Of a DNA stretch of 64,000 nucleotides, positions 56,127-64,000 are shown piece by piece. This stretch comes from Rhodospirillales bacterium BBD 1991-14 (GTDB taxonomy: Bacteria > Pseudomonadota > Alphaproteobacteria > Kiloniellales > Kiloniellaceae), in contig LYSY01000002.1 in assembly GCA_001657395.1 (NCBI GenBank), positions 434,001 through 498,000 on the forward strand. The letters are read 5' to 3'. The notes beneath the pieces are model-generated. The model did no database searches, was not told where the DNA came from, and worked only from the letters and a program-made list of their open reading frames with translations. A program made the position numbers and the translations under genes. Numbering within the stretch: position 1 is the stretch's first letter; every line of letters starts with the position of its first letter.

Positions 56127-57020
56127 TTATGCCAGAAGCGCCGCCAGCACCAGCAATACGGCGACCTCCGAGAGCTGCTGGGCGGCGCCCAGGACGTCGC
56201 CGGTATAGCCGCCGATCTGACGCCGGGCCAGGACCGCCATCGCAGCCGAGGCGGCGAATGCGCCGAGCAGCGCCAGGGCTGCGGCATGCCAGGGCAGCAG
56301 CAGTATCGCCGCCAGGACACCGACCGCCGCCGCCGCCAGGGCATCGGCCCCCCGCGGCCGGCCCACCCCGGCGGCGAGACCGTCGGCGCGCGCGCCCGGC
56401 AGGCCGGCCATGATGGCGCCGAGCCCGGCCCGCGACAGGCACTGGGCGGCCAGCAGGGCGATGGCCGCCTGGCCGGCGTCGGCGGCGACGATGGCCGCCA
56501 GGGCGGCGGTGCGCAGCGCCACCGAAAGCACGAGGGCGAGGACCCCGTAGCTGCCGATGCGGCTGTCGCGCATGATGGCGAGCTTGCGCGCGCGGTCGCG
56601 GCCGCCGCCGAAGCCGTCCGCCACGTCCGCCAGGCCGTCCTCATGGAGCGCGCCGGTGGCCAGGATCGTCGCGGCGACCGCCAGAAGGGCAGCGATCAGC
56701 GCCGGCAGCTGAAGCGCGTCGGCCGCCAGCAGAGCCAGGCCGCCCAGGGCGCCGATCAGGGCGCCGATCGCCGGATAGCAGCGGCTTGCGCGGGCCGGGG
56801 GCGCCTGGACCGCTGGGTCCTGGGCCGCTGGGTCCTGGGCCGCCGGCAGCCGCGGTACCGGAAGCCGCGTCAGCAGGGTCAGGGCAACCTTCAGGTCGTG
56901 TCCCCAGGCCGCGGGAGAGGCGGGGGAAGGACCTGGGGCCGGATCTGGGGCCGGATCTGGGACCGGATCTGGGACCGGATCTGGGATCGGACCGGGGCCC
57001 GGATGTGAAGGAGGGGACAT
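56127..57020 (-). CDS. cobS: Adenosylcobinamide-GDP ribazoletransferase CobS
   Basis: Membrane enzyme joining adenosylcobinamide-GDP and alpha-ribazole to make cobalamin. Conserved parts are LTLLTRLPVPR, YPAIGALIGALGG, ATGALHEDGLADVADGFGGG with the metal-binding acidic cluster, and RDSRIGSYGVLAL; several hydrophobic helices follow. The ATG at 57020 adds a ~30-residue Pro/Asp/Ala-rich N-terminus encoded by a 12-bp tandem repeat; the enzyme proper starts at AWGHDLKVALTLL, so the true start could be internal, or the repeat may be an expansion. Confidence 0.9.
   Translation of the reverse strand: MSPPSHPGPGPIPDPVPDPVPDPAPDPAPGPSPASPAAWGHDLKVALTLLTRLPVPRLPAAQDPAAQDPAVQAPPARASRCYPAIGALIGALGGLALLAADALQLPALIAALLAVAATILATGALHEDGLADVADGFGGGRDRARKLAIMRDSRIGSYGVLALVLSVALRTAALAAIVAADAGQAAIALLAAQCLSRAGLGAIMAGLPGARADGLAAGVGRPRGADALAAAAVGVLAAILLLPWHAAALALLGAFAASAAMAVLARRQIGGYTGDVLGAAQQLSEVAVLLVLAALLA
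56810..56839. repeat. 15-bp tandem duplication inside cobS
   Basis: Two exact 15-bp units (56810-56824 and 56825-56839) encode a duplicated AAQDP stretch in a variable loop of CobS. Confidence 0.8.
56929..57000. repeat. 12-bp tandem repeat, six units, in the cobS 5' end
   Basis: Six contiguous 12-bp units of the GGATCTGGGACC type; units 3 and 4 are identical and the others differ at one to four positions. On the minus strand they encode alternating Pro-Asp-Pro-Val/Ala residues in frame. Absence of stop codons and in-frame length suggest a tolerated protein-level repeat. Confidence 0.85.
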
Positions 57021-57184
57021 GGCGGGTGGAGGCTTCGTGCGATGCTTTTCGGTTTGGTCGGCTGGTTCGGGCCGTTTATATGACAGTTCATGGTCAGGGG
57101 CCACGGGCCGGAAGAATGGGCCGGGCCGTGCGTTGGTCAGGCCCCGCTTGAATCGAGAGTCCCGCTTGTTTGGAGGGTAAGGCC

Positions 57185-58219
57185 ATGAAGGCTGCAAAAA
57201 CCATCGTCAGCTTCGATGAGATCCGCGCGCTTGCGAAGGCACTGCCGGCGGCTGACGATGTCGCCGCCGAGGTCGCGCGCGACCGCCAGGCGCAACTGAC
57301 CAAGCCGGCCGGTTCACTCGGCAGACTGGAAGAGGTCGCGGTCTGGCTCGCGGCCTGGCAGGGGCGCAACCCGCCCTCGGTCGAGCGGCCCTACGCGGCG
57401 GTCTTCGCCGGCAACCACGGCATCGCGGAAAAGGGCGTCTCCGCCTATCCGGCCGCGGTGACCGCCCAGATGGTGCGCAACTTCATCGACGGCGGTGCGG
57501 CGGTCAATCAGCTCTGCAGCCTGGCCAACGCCGATCTGCGCGTCTACGAGATGGCCCTGAATGAGCCCACGGCCGACTTCTCCGAGGCCGCAGCGATGGA
57601 TGAGGAGAACTGCGCCAAGGCCATGGCCTACGGCATGATGGCGGTCGAGAGCGGCATCGACGTCCTGGCCCTGGGCGAGATGGGCATTGCCAACACCACC
57701 GCCGCCGCGGCGCTTTGCTGCGGACTCTATGGCGGCCCGGCCGCCGACTGGGTCGGCCCCGGCACCGGGATCGATGCCGAGCGCATGGCGGAAAAGGCGC
57801 GGCTTGTCGACCAGGCCGTGGCGTTGCACCGCGACGCCCTGGGCGACCCGCTGGAGGTCATGCGCCGTCTGGGCGGACGCGAACTGGCCGCCATCGCCGG
57901 TGCCATTCTGGCCGCCCGCATGGCGCGCACGCCGGTGCTGCTGGACGGCTATGCCTGCACAGCGGCGGCGGCGGTGATCCATGCTCTCGTTCCCGGGGCG
58001 ATCGATCACTGCATGGTCTCTCATGTCTCCGCCGAGCCGGGACATAAGCGCCTTCTGCAGCGCATCGGCAAGGAGGCGCTGGTGGACCTGGGCATGCGTC
58101 TGGGCGAAGCCTCCGGCGCGATGGTGGCGGTGCTGCTGCTGAAGGCGGCCGTGGCCTGCCACAACGGCATGGCGACCTTTGCCGAGGCCGGGGTTTCCGG
58201 CCCGGGCGAGGACAGCTGA
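57185..58219 (+). CDS. cobT: Nicotinate-nucleotide-dimethylbenzimidazole phosphoribosyltransferase CobT
   Basis: Makes alpha-ribazole phosphate, the activated lower ligand of cobalamin. Conserved blocks are LTKPAGSLGRLEEVAVWLAAWQ, VFAGNHGIAEKGVSAYP, LGEMGIANTTAAAALCCGL, and the catalytic Glu region SHVSAEPGHKRLL. The ATG at 57185 has GGAGGGTAAGG upstream; 344 residues is the usual length. It is divergent from cobS; together with the phosphatase these genes assemble the nucleotide loop. Confidence 0.95.
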   Translation: MKAAKTIVSFDEIRALAKALPAADDVAAEVARDRQAQLTKPAGSLGRLEEVAVWLAAWQGRNPPSVERPYAAVFAGNHGIAEKGVSAYPAAVTAQMVRNFIDGGAAVNQLCSLANADLRVYEMALNEPTADFSEAAAMDEENCAKAMAYGMMAVESGIDVLALGEMGIANTTAAAALCCGLYGGPAADWVGPGTGIDAERMAEKARLVDQAVALHRDALGDPLEVMRRLGGRELAAIAGAILAARMARTPVLLDGYACTAAAAVIHALVPGAIDHCMVSHVSAEPGHKRLLQRIGKEALVDLGMRLGEASGAMVAVLLLKAAVACHNGMATFAEAGVSGPGEDS

Positions 58220-58288
58220 AGCCGCTGCCGGCAGGGCTTGCCTTTCCGGGTCTGGGGTCCAGACTGGGGCCATGCGAAAGGCCCTGAC

Positions 58289-59647
58289 ATGACGGCGACC
58301 GCTCCCCTGACCCCGGAGGCCGCCCCCGCATCGGGCGGACGCCTGCGTCTGCGCACCCTGGTGGTGATCCGCTGGGTCGCCCTCTTCGGCCAGGCGGTGA
58401 CCCTCTCGGTGGTCTACTTCGGCCTCGGCTATCCCATTGTCTTCATCCCGGCGATGGCGGTGATTGCGATCTCGGGCGTGGTGAACGTGATCCTCTCGGT
58501 CGCGCGGCCCAGCAGCGCCACCTGGCTGACCGACCGCGAAGCGGTTTTGAACCTCTGCTTCGACGTGGTGCAGCTTGCCGTTCTGCTGGGCATGACCGGC
58601 GGCCTGCAGAACCCCTTTGCCATGCTGATCCTGGCACCGGTGGTGATCTCCGGCTGGACGCTGTCGCGCCGCAGCACCTTCACCATCTCCGCCCTGGCGC
58701 TGGTTCTGGTTTCAGTGCTGGCGGTCTGGCACCTGCCGCTGCCCTGGCCGGAGGCCGGCGTGCAGTTGTCGCCCGTCTACATCGGCGGGGTTTGGGCGGC
58801 CCTGGTGATCGCGGTGGTCTTCATCGCGGCCTACGTTTCGTCCGTGGCCCAGGAAAGCCGCCGCATGTCGCAGGCCCTGGAGGCGACGCGCCTGGCGCTG
58901 GCGCGCGAGCAGCAGCTTTCCGCCCTGGGCGGGCTGGCCGCCGCGACCGCGCACGAGCTCGGCACGCCGCTGGCCACCATTGCCGTGGTGGCGCGCGAAC
59001 TGCAGCGTGAACTCGGCGCGGACTCGCCGCTGCGCGAAGATGTCGAACTGCTTCATGCGGAATCGCTGCGCTGCCGCTCGATCCTGGCCGGCCTGGCGGA
59101 GCGGCCCGCCTGGGACGACGGCTCGCCCTACCACCGGCTGCCGGTCACGGCGCTCGTGGAGGCGGCGGCGTCTTCGCACCGCCGCGAGGGCGTTGCGCTG
59201 GAAATCCACGCCGGCCCGGCGATCGACAGCGATGCGGACCAGCCGACGGTCACCCGCAACGCAGAGATCCTGCATGGCCTCGGGACGCTGATCCAGAACG
59301 CGGTCCAGTTCGCGCGACACCGTGTCGACGTGGATCTCACCTGGGACGAGGAATCGGTGATGCTGCGGATTGCCGACGACGGGCCGGGCTTCGACATGAC
59401 TGTGTTGAGCCGCCTGGGCGAACCCTACTACTCCACCGGCCCCCGGGATCGCCGCCGCGGCGAGAGCCAGCACATGGGCCTGGGCATCTTCATCGCCCGC
59501 ACGCTGCTGGCCCATTTCGGCGCCAGCATCGAGTTTTCCAACGAGATTTCCGGCGGCGCGGTGGTGGAGATTCGCTGGCCGCGACATACATTAGAAGTTA
59601 AAGAGGAGGCCGTTCTGGGGCCAGAACGTCGCCGCCGTGCAAGCTAG
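58289..59647 (+). CDS. regB: Redox-sensing histidine kinase RegB/PrrB/ActS
   Basis: Membrane sensor kinase controlling respiration, photosynthesis or fixation genes by redox state. Six or so N-terminal helices precede the quinone-binding-type motif GGLQNPF (104-110). The H-box is ATAHELGTPLATIA with His222, and the redox-switch cysteine Cys262 (LRCRSIL) lies exactly 40 residues on, the same spacing as His225/Cys265 in Rhodobacter capsulatus RegB. The ATPase domain has IADDGPGFD and GLGIFIARTLL. Start at 58289 chosen by length and GAAAGG upstream. Confidence 0.94.
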   Translation: MTATAPLTPEAAPASGGRLRLRTLVVIRWVALFGQAVTLSVVYFGLGYPIVFIPAMAVIAISGVVNVILSVARPSSATWLTDREAVLNLCFDVVQLAVLLGMTGGLQNPFAMLILAPVVISGWTLSRRSTFTISALALVLVSVLAVWHLPLPWPEAGVQLSPVYIGGVWAALVIAVVFIAAYVSSVAQESRRMSQALEATRLALAREQQLSALGGLAAATAHELGTPLATIAVVARELQRELGADSPLREDVELLHAESLRCRSILAGLAERPAWDDGSPYHRLPVTALVEAAASSHRREGVALEIHAGPAIDSDADQPTVTRNAEILHGLGTLIQNAVQFARHRVDVDLTWDEESVMLRIADDGPGFDMTVLSRLGEPYYSTGPRDRRRGESQHMGLGIFIARTLLAHFGASIEFSNEISGGAVVEIRWPRHTLEVKEEAVLGPERRRRAS

Positions 59648-59656
59648 GAGTTAACC

Positions 59657-60211
59657 ATGCTCAACGAAGCCGAAGCGCAGCCCGCGCCGCGCGATCTGCT
59701 GATCGTTGATGACGATCAACGCTTCTGCGACCGCCTGGCGCGGGCCATGGAGCGCCGCGATTTTGCTGTCCAGACCGCCTATTCGGTGGCCGACGGTCTC
59801 GCCTTGGCGCAGCGCGCCGCCCCCGGCTATGCCGTGGTCGACCTGCGTCTGGAAGACGGTTCCGGCCTGGAGGTCGTGCAGGCCCTGCGCGAGGCGCGCG
59901 AAGATGCGCGGATCATCGTGCTGACCGGCTATGGCAACATTGCCACCGCGGTTGCGGCGGTAAAGGTCGGCGCCACCGACTATCTGCCCAAGCCCGCCGA
60001 TGCGGATCAGGTCGAGGCGGCGCTGCTGGAACAGGAAGAGGTGTTGCCGCCGCCGCCCTGTCATCCCATGAGCGCGGACCGCGTACGCTGGGAACACATC
60101 CAGCGTGTCTACGAGCAGTGCGACCGCAACGTCTCCGAAACCGCCCGGCGGCTGCGCATGCACCGGCGCACGCTGCAGCGTATTCTGGCGAAGTACGCGC
60201 CCCGCAACTGA
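59657..60211 (+). CDS. regA: Response regulator RegA/PrrA/ActR
   Basis: Cognate regulator of RegB. The receiver domain has LIVDDDQRFC, phospho-acceptor Asp62 in AVVDLRLEDGSG, and the KP motif DYLPKPADADQ. A short Pro-rich linker (VLPPPPCHP) joins a Fis-type DNA-binding domain with NVSETARRLRMHRRTLQRIL, nearly the same as in Rhodobacter RegA. TAGGAG lies just before the ATG, 9 bp after regB. Confidence 0.95.
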   Translation: MLNEAEAQPAPRDLLIVDDDQRFCDRLARAMERRDFAVQTAYSVADGLALAQRAAPGYAVVDLRLEDGSGLEVVQALREAREDARIIVLTGYGNIATAVAAVKVGATDYLPKPADADQVEAALLEQEEVLPPPPCHPMSADRVRWEHIQRVYEQCDRNVSETARRLRMHRRTLQRILAKYAPRN

Positions 60212-60236
60212 TCTGACAAAAGTCGTTCTCTGGGGA

Positions 60237-60258
60237 CGGCCGGCTTAAGTGCCGGCCG
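60237..60258. terminator. GC-rich hairpin between regA and the EAL gene
   Basis: A perfect 8-bp stem CGGCCGGC/GCCGGCCG with loop TTAAGT overlaps the end of the convergent EAL gene, 25 bp after regA. It may terminate both genes; no T-run. Confidence 0.4.
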
Positions 60259-61525
60259 CTGCCGCCGCAGGCGCCGTCATCTGGCGGTGGCGGGAAAGAG
60301 CGGCGCCGAGACGCTCCGCTGCCTCCTCGCGGGTGATCTTCTCTTTCAGGAGATGGTCGAGGAAGAAACCCTGGAACAGGCAGATCCCCAGGTCGTGGCC
60401 CAGTTCGATGGCATCGTCGCTCTCGCAGCGCGTGAAGATGATGCGCGGGGCGCTGATCCGCTCAATCGCGGCCCTGATGGGGGCGCCCTGCTTGCCTTCG
60501 ATCTGGCGGCGCAGAGTGGGGGACCATTGCAGCTTTACGAGTTCGGCGCCCAGGTCCGTGCGGTGCACGTAGGGCAGGGAGAGTTCGTTCACGCCGTCCA
60601 GACAGATGCGGTATCCGCGGTCGAGCAGGAACTCTCGCGCGAAGAGATAACGTGTCACGTCGGCGAAGACGTCGTGGATCTGCAGCTCGAGGATGATGGT
60701 GTTGCGGCGCTTCTGGTCGAGCTGACCGTCGAACTCCAGGAAGCGCGGCGACAGCAGGGACGCGATGTTGATGTTCAGGCTGAAGGTGTGCTTCAGGGTC
60801 GCATCGTCGTTTTTGCCAAGCCAGGCCAGCATGCGCTGGTCAAGCTGGGCGGTGAGATACTGAAACAGCCAGCGGTCAGCGAAGACGTTTTCGTCCGGCA
60901 GCAGCGTGTCGGTCAGTGCCGAGATCGAGGTGAAGAGTTCGTGGAACAGAACCTGCGGACGTCCGTCCGCACCGATTTCGCAGACCGGCTGCCGGCTGGT
61001 CATGGTGGAGAGATCGGCCTGGGTGATCGCCTTCTCGACTGCGGCCAGTCCGGCGAGGCTGAGCGGCCGCTTCTCGGCACGTCGGCCGCCCTTGTGCCGC
61101 AGGGCGGATTCGGCCTTCGTCTTTTCCTCCAGCAGGGTTTCGGCACACTCAACCAGCGCCTGGTAGCCACCGGCGAAGTCGAAGTGGCTGCAGAAGTCCT
61201 GCTCGGCCACCGGCCCGTCGCTGAAGAAGGGATCTTCCTTGAGCACCCGGCAGAGGCTGTTCAGGCACTGATCGATCTGGCTGACGGCGTCGCGGTCGTA
61301 GACCAGAAAGATGTCGGTGTTATCGAGCTGGAACAGACTCGCATCGTGAGCCTTGGCAACCCGCTTCATCATGGTGATTGCCACGTTCACGCATTCCGGC
61401 AGGGTGTTGAAGGCAATCAGCCTGGAAAGGTGCACCTGGACGGCCAAGTGTTGGTCGCCGCTGCGCTCCAGCCTTTTGATGTGGTTCAACAGGGCCTGTT
61501 CCTGCATGGTAGGCTGCTGAGACAT
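60245..61525 (-). CDS. Degenerate EAL-domain-like protein
   Basis: A 426-residue soluble protein. Residues ~200-400 look like an EAL fold by order of elements (LFHELFTS, TFSLNINIASLLSPRF, NTIILELQIHDVF, YRICLDGV, LVKLQWSP, FTRCESDDAIELGHDLGI, LFQGFFLD). The EAL triplet has become ELF, the expected Lys-Ile-Asp is KLQ, and the catalytic lysine/glutamate partners are not evident, so c-di-GMP hydrolysis is unlikely. The N-terminal ~150 residues match nothing I recognise. It may act by binding RNA, protein or nucleotide. The ATG at 61525 was taken as start. Confidence 0.7.
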   Translation of the reverse strand: MSQQPTMQEQALLNHIKRLERSGDQHLAVQVHLSRLIAFNTLPECVNVAITMMKRVAKAHDASLFQLDNTDIFLVYDRDAVSQIDQCLNSLCRVLKEDPFFSDGPVAEQDFCSHFDFAGGYQALVECAETLLEEKTKAESALRHKGGRRAEKRPLSLAGLAAVEKAITQADLSTMTSRQPVCEIGADGRPQVLFHELFTSISALTDTLLPDENVFADRWLFQYLTAQLDQRMLAWLGKNDDATLKHTFSLNINIASLLSPRFLEFDGQLDQKRRNTIILELQIHDVFADVTRYLFAREFLLDRGYRICLDGVNELSLPYVHRTDLGAELVKLQWSPTLRRQIEGKQGAPIRAAIERISAPRIIFTRCESDDAIELGHDLGICLFQGFFLDHLLKEKITREEAAERLGAALSRHRQMTAPAAAAAGT

Positions 61526-61841
61526 TGGGGTCGGCGGCTCCCTCTAAGCTCACACGGAAATGTGCCGTCGACCTTGTTTATCGCTTTCACCTTGCGTTTT
61601 GGTTAAACAATCAACAAAGAGTCCGAAAGGCATCGCGTAATGGTTTATCCTGTCCGCTGTCGATGGGACGGAATTCCCGCAGTTTTCGGTGGCTTTGGGA
61701 TCTGCGTAGCCTTGCTTGAGAACAGCCGCGATTAGCGTGACGCGCGAGTTTCAACGCGAAGACTCGAGACTCGGATAACCCCTTCGATAACCCCATAGCT
61801 CCGGTAGCCCCACAGCTTCAGTAACCGTACAGACTATTTCG
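61526..61841. other. Intergenic region upstream of hldE
   Basis: About 315 bp between divergent genes. An AT-rich stretch (61590-61650) could hold promoters but no clear hexamer pair stood out. Near 61775-61825 a degenerate ATAACCCC / TAGCCCCA sequence is repeated several times. Confidence 0.5.
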
Positions 61842-63323
61842 ATGCGCGAAGACACCGATGTAACGGCCTTGCTGGGCCGCTTGAAGTCCGTCCCCGTTCT
61901 GGTCCTTGGCGATATCATGCTCGACCGCTTTGTCTATGGCAGCGTCGAACGCATCTCGCCCGAGGCGCCGATCCCGATCATGCGGATCGCCCGCGAGACC
62001 GCCATGCTGGGGGGCGCTGGCAACGTTCTGCGGAATCTGGCGGCTTTGGGTGCGCGGCCTTTGGGCGTCGCCGTGGTTGGCGAGGATGCCGCCGGCTGGG
62101 AGGTGCGCGACCTGGCGGACAAATGCCTGGGGCCGGTGGAGGGCAAGGCGGATCTCGTGAGCGACGCAGGCCGGCCGACCACCATCAAGGAGCGCTTCAT
62201 CGCCGGCGGCCAGCAACTGCTGCGGGCTGACCGCGAGGAGGCCGGCGGCCTCGCCAGCGAGATGACGGCTGCGGTCACCGAGGCGGCGCTTGCAGCGGTG
62301 GAACAGGCGTCGGCGGTGATTCTCTCCGACTACGGCAAGGGCGTGCTCAGCCCCGCCGTCATCGAGGCCGTCGTGGCTGCTGCGGCCAAGCGCGGCTGTC
62401 CGGTGGTCGTGGACCCCAAGGGCCGGGACTTCCGCCGGTACAAGGGGGCCGGCTGGGTGACGCCGAACCGGCGCGAGCTTCAGGAGGCCTCCGGCCAGCC
62501 GGTGGAGGATGACGAGGCGGTCGTGGCGGCCTGCCGCACGGTCATTGCCGAGGCCGGCATCGGTGCGGTTCTGGCCACCCGGAGCGAGCATGGCATGACT
62601 CTGGTGCAGGCTGGGCCGGGCGGCGGTGTTCATCACCTGAAGGCCCGGGCGCAGGAGGTCTACGATGTCTCCGGCGCCGGCGACACCGTCGTTGCGGCCT
62701 TTGCCCTCGCCCTGGGCGCGGGGCTTCTGCCGGCCGAAGCGGCGAGCCTTGCCAACGCCGCTGCGGCGATTGTGGTGGGCAAGCTCGGGACGGCCGTCGC
62801 ACAACCCGGCGAGATCGCACAGACTCTCCATGCCGATGAACTGCTGGCGGCGGAGACCAAGGTGGTCGATCTGGAAAGCCTCCTCGAGCAGGCCGCCCGC
62901 TGGCGTCGGCGCGGCCTCAGGATCGGCTTCACGAACGGCTGCTTCGACCTCCTGCATCCCGGCCATGTCTCTTTGCTGCAGCAGGCCGGGGCGGCCTGCG
63001 ACCGCCTCGTTGTCGGGCTCAACAGCGATGCCTCGGTGCGGCGCCTGAAGGGCGATGGCCGGCCGGTGCAAAGCGAAGCGGCGAGAGGCGCCGTGCTGGC
63101 TTCGCTGGCCAGCGTGAGCCGCGTGGTGGTGTTCTCCGAAGACACGCCGCTCGCGCTCATCGAAGCCCTGAAGCCGGAGGTACTGGTCAAGGGAGCCGAC
63201 TACCGTCTCGACCAGGTGGTTGGCGCCGAGGTTGTTCAGAGCTATGGCGGCCGCGTCTTGCTGGCGCAGCTCACGCCCGGCCAGTCGACCACCGCCACCA
63301 TTGAGCGTCTGGCGCGCGGCTAG
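61842..63323 (+). CDS. hldE: Bifunctional heptose kinase/adenylyltransferase HldE
   Basis: Makes ADP-D-glycero-beta-D-manno-heptose for the LPS inner core. The N-terminal ribokinase-like domain (about 1-335) has VLVLGDIMLDRFVYGSVERISPEAPIP, LGGAGNVLRNLAALG and the catalytic GAGDTVVAAFALALG. The C-terminal nucleotidyltransferase (about 350-493) starts GFTNGCFDLLHPGHVSLLQQA and has GLNSDASVRRLKG and LKPEVLVKGADY. Length 493 is normal. A palindromic repeat begins at its stop codon. Confidence 0.96.
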   Translation: MREDTDVTALLGRLKSVPVLVLGDIMLDRFVYGSVERISPEAPIPIMRIARETAMLGGAGNVLRNLAALGARPLGVAVVGEDAAGWEVRDLADKCLGPVEGKADLVSDAGRPTTIKERFIAGGQQLLRADREEAGGLASEMTAAVTEAALAAVEQASAVILSDYGKGVLSPAVIEAVVAAAAKRGCPVVVDPKGRDFRRYKGAGWVTPNRRELQEASGQPVEDDEAVVAACRTVIAEAGIGAVLATRSEHGMTLVQAGPGGGVHHLKARAQEVYDVSGAGDTVVAAFALALGAGLLPAEAASLANAAAAIVVGKLGTAVAQPGEIAQTLHADELLAAETKVVDLESLLEQAARWRRRGLRIGFTNGCFDLLHPGHVSLLQQAGAACDRLVVGLNSDASVRRLKGDGRPVQSEAARGAVLASLASVSRVVVFSEDTPLALIEALKPEVLVKGADYRLDQVVGAEVVQSYGGRVLLAQLTPGQSTTATIERLARG

Positions 63324-63478
63324 AGCAGATCCGCGTTTGATGGAATCGGCCCCATCGTCATTGGGGGGGCGATCCATCAAGCCGGTGAATCCGTTCTAAC
63401 ACTTTGAAATAGAGCGGATTCACATGTTTAGGCGGAAACCCAAAGTGTTTCCGTCTAAACATGATCCGCTCTAGAGCA
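63320..63478. repeat. Composite palindromic repeat flanked by CTAGAGCA
   Basis: CTAGAGCA occurs at 63320-63327 (overlapping the hldE stop) and 63471-63478. Between them lies a near-perfect long hairpin (63411-63472): arms AGAGCGGAT/ATCCGCTCT, CATGTTTA/TAAACATG and CGGAAAC/GTTTCCG in register, with only a few mismatched positions. A smaller inverted repeat (TTGATGGA/TCCATCAA) lies ahead. CTAGAGCA is also the last 8 bases of the window. No gene is inside. Confidence 0.85.
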
Positions 63479-63495
63479 TCCCGGCCGGCCTGGTC

Positions 63496-63981
63496 TCAGC
63501 CCGCGGGTGCGAAGGCATCCGGATCGATACAGAGGGTCAGGCGCCGCGCAGCGAGCTGGGCGAATCGCAGCGTGATGGCCCGCCGGCGCGCGGCATTCAG
63601 CGGCGCCGGCGCGGCTTCGCGAACGACGGTCGCGCCATAGGCATCGGCCACCATCAGGCCCTGGTCGCCGGGTATCAGTTCGCGCGGGAAGTCTTCCGCA
63701 ACGGCGAAGTAGAAGCGGTCGCAGTAGTCCCGGTATTCCGGCCACTTGTGGTCGCTGCGAAAGTCCTCGACGCTGGACTTGATTTCAATGATCGTCAGGC
63801 CGCCCTTGGGGTCCAGACACATGAGGTCGGCACGGCGGCCGCTGCGCAGGGTGAACTCCGAAAGGCAGACAAGACCCAGTTCCGCGTGGTAGCGCACCAG
63901 CCCGCGCGACAGCAGCGATGCCGTGTCGCGGCGGGCTGTTTCGGGAAGACCCTGGGGCTCGAAGGGCGGTGCCGGTGTCAT
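63496..63981 (-). CDS. MmcB family DNA repair protein
   Basis: A 161-residue protein of the MmcB family, recognised from GLVCLSEFTLRSGRRADLM, GGLTIIEIKSSVEDFRSDHKWPEYRDYCDRFYFAV. The Asp / Glu-Ile-Lys arrangement (RADLM...IIEIKSS) fits a PD-(D/E)xK nuclease-like core. Caulobacter MmcB is DNA-damage inducible and linked to repair. The role is known only in outline. It is convergent with hldE, with the palindromic repeat between the two stops. Confidence 0.85.
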   Translation of the reverse strand: MTPAPPFEPQGLPETARRDTASLLSRGLVRYHAELGLVCLSEFTLRSGRRADLMCLDPKGGLTIIEIKSSVEDFRSDHKWPEYRDYCDRFYFAVAEDFPRELIPGDQGLMVADAYGATVVREAAPAPLNAARRRAITLRFAQLAARRLTLCIDPDAFAPAG

Positions 63982-64000
63982 CGCCCCCGAGACTAGAGCA

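Noticed and set aside
57021-57184. Cobalamin riboswitch between cobS and cobT
   Set aside because: The gap is only 164 bp and I do not find the conserved B12-box or the core elements of that riboswitch; GGGGCCACGGG alone is not enough.

Overview
The window is a chromosomal segment of a GC-rich alphaproteobacterium, most likely from the Rhodospirillales/Kiloniellales side of the class. The grounds are gene content and order: the nusA-ylxR-infB-rbfA-truB-rpsO-pnp operon, irr divergent from fabA-fabB-fabI, rpsT directly before dnaA-dnaN-recF-gyrB, a mutM/ubiE-ubiB-coaBC-dut block, RegB/RegA redox control, and an Irr-type Fur protein. Species cannot be named from sequence alone. I see no rRNA, tRNA, CRISPR array, prophage or complete transposase-encoding insertion sequence.

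Layout. 1-8.8 kb: transcription/translation operon (the 5' end of nusA is cut off by the window). 8.8-14.6 kb: glycerophosphodiester phosphodiesterase, a giant SAM-cyclase-ATPase-TPR signalling protein and an ATP-grasp ligase. 14.6-17.6 kb: type II fatty-acid synthesis (fabI, fabB, fabA, minus strand). 17.8-21.2 kb: irr, a perfect Irr-box-like palindrome, and an operon of rubrerythrin, an Fe-S oxidoreductase and a DUF3501 protein. 21.2-28.1 kb: SH3-domain protein, hydroxyacid dehydrogenase, BMP-type binding protein, cupin, MoeB-like enzyme, a GIY-YIG nuclease gene lying among four palindromic repeats, cysK and its Rrf2 neighbour. 28.1-34.8 kb: dut, coaBC, ubiB, ubiE, mutM, a small exported protein and an enoyl-CoA hydratase. 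35-42.7 kb: rpsT and the replication genes dnaA, dnaN, recF, gyrB. 42.9-48.8 kb: PBP1a, MFS exporter, VOC protein, YgjP-like peptidase, small IGHNxGP-motif protein and an Ada-type repair protein. 49-53.6 kb: ugpBAEC glycerol-3-phosphate importer behind a Pho box, split between ugpA and ugpE by a 264-bp inverted-repeat element. 53.6-60.2 kb: Sco, SYLF protein, cobalamin genes (phosphatase, cobS, cobT), regB-regA. 60.2-64 kb: degenerate EAL protein, hldE, a composite repeat and mmcB.

Connections. Iron and redox recur: Irr, the rubrerythrin operon, Rrf2/CysK, Sco and RegBA. The Pho box places the Ugp importer under phosphate control, and the glycerophosphodiesterase could supply glycerol-3-phosphate to the same pathway. 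Genes from ubiE down to cysK run in one direction with short gaps and may be transcribed together.

The most unusual items are the inverted-repeat element inside the ugp operon, the nuclease gene embedded in palindromic repeats, and the Irr-linked rubrerythrin/Fe-S/DUF3501 operon. All functional statements are from reading motifs by eye; no database search was run.
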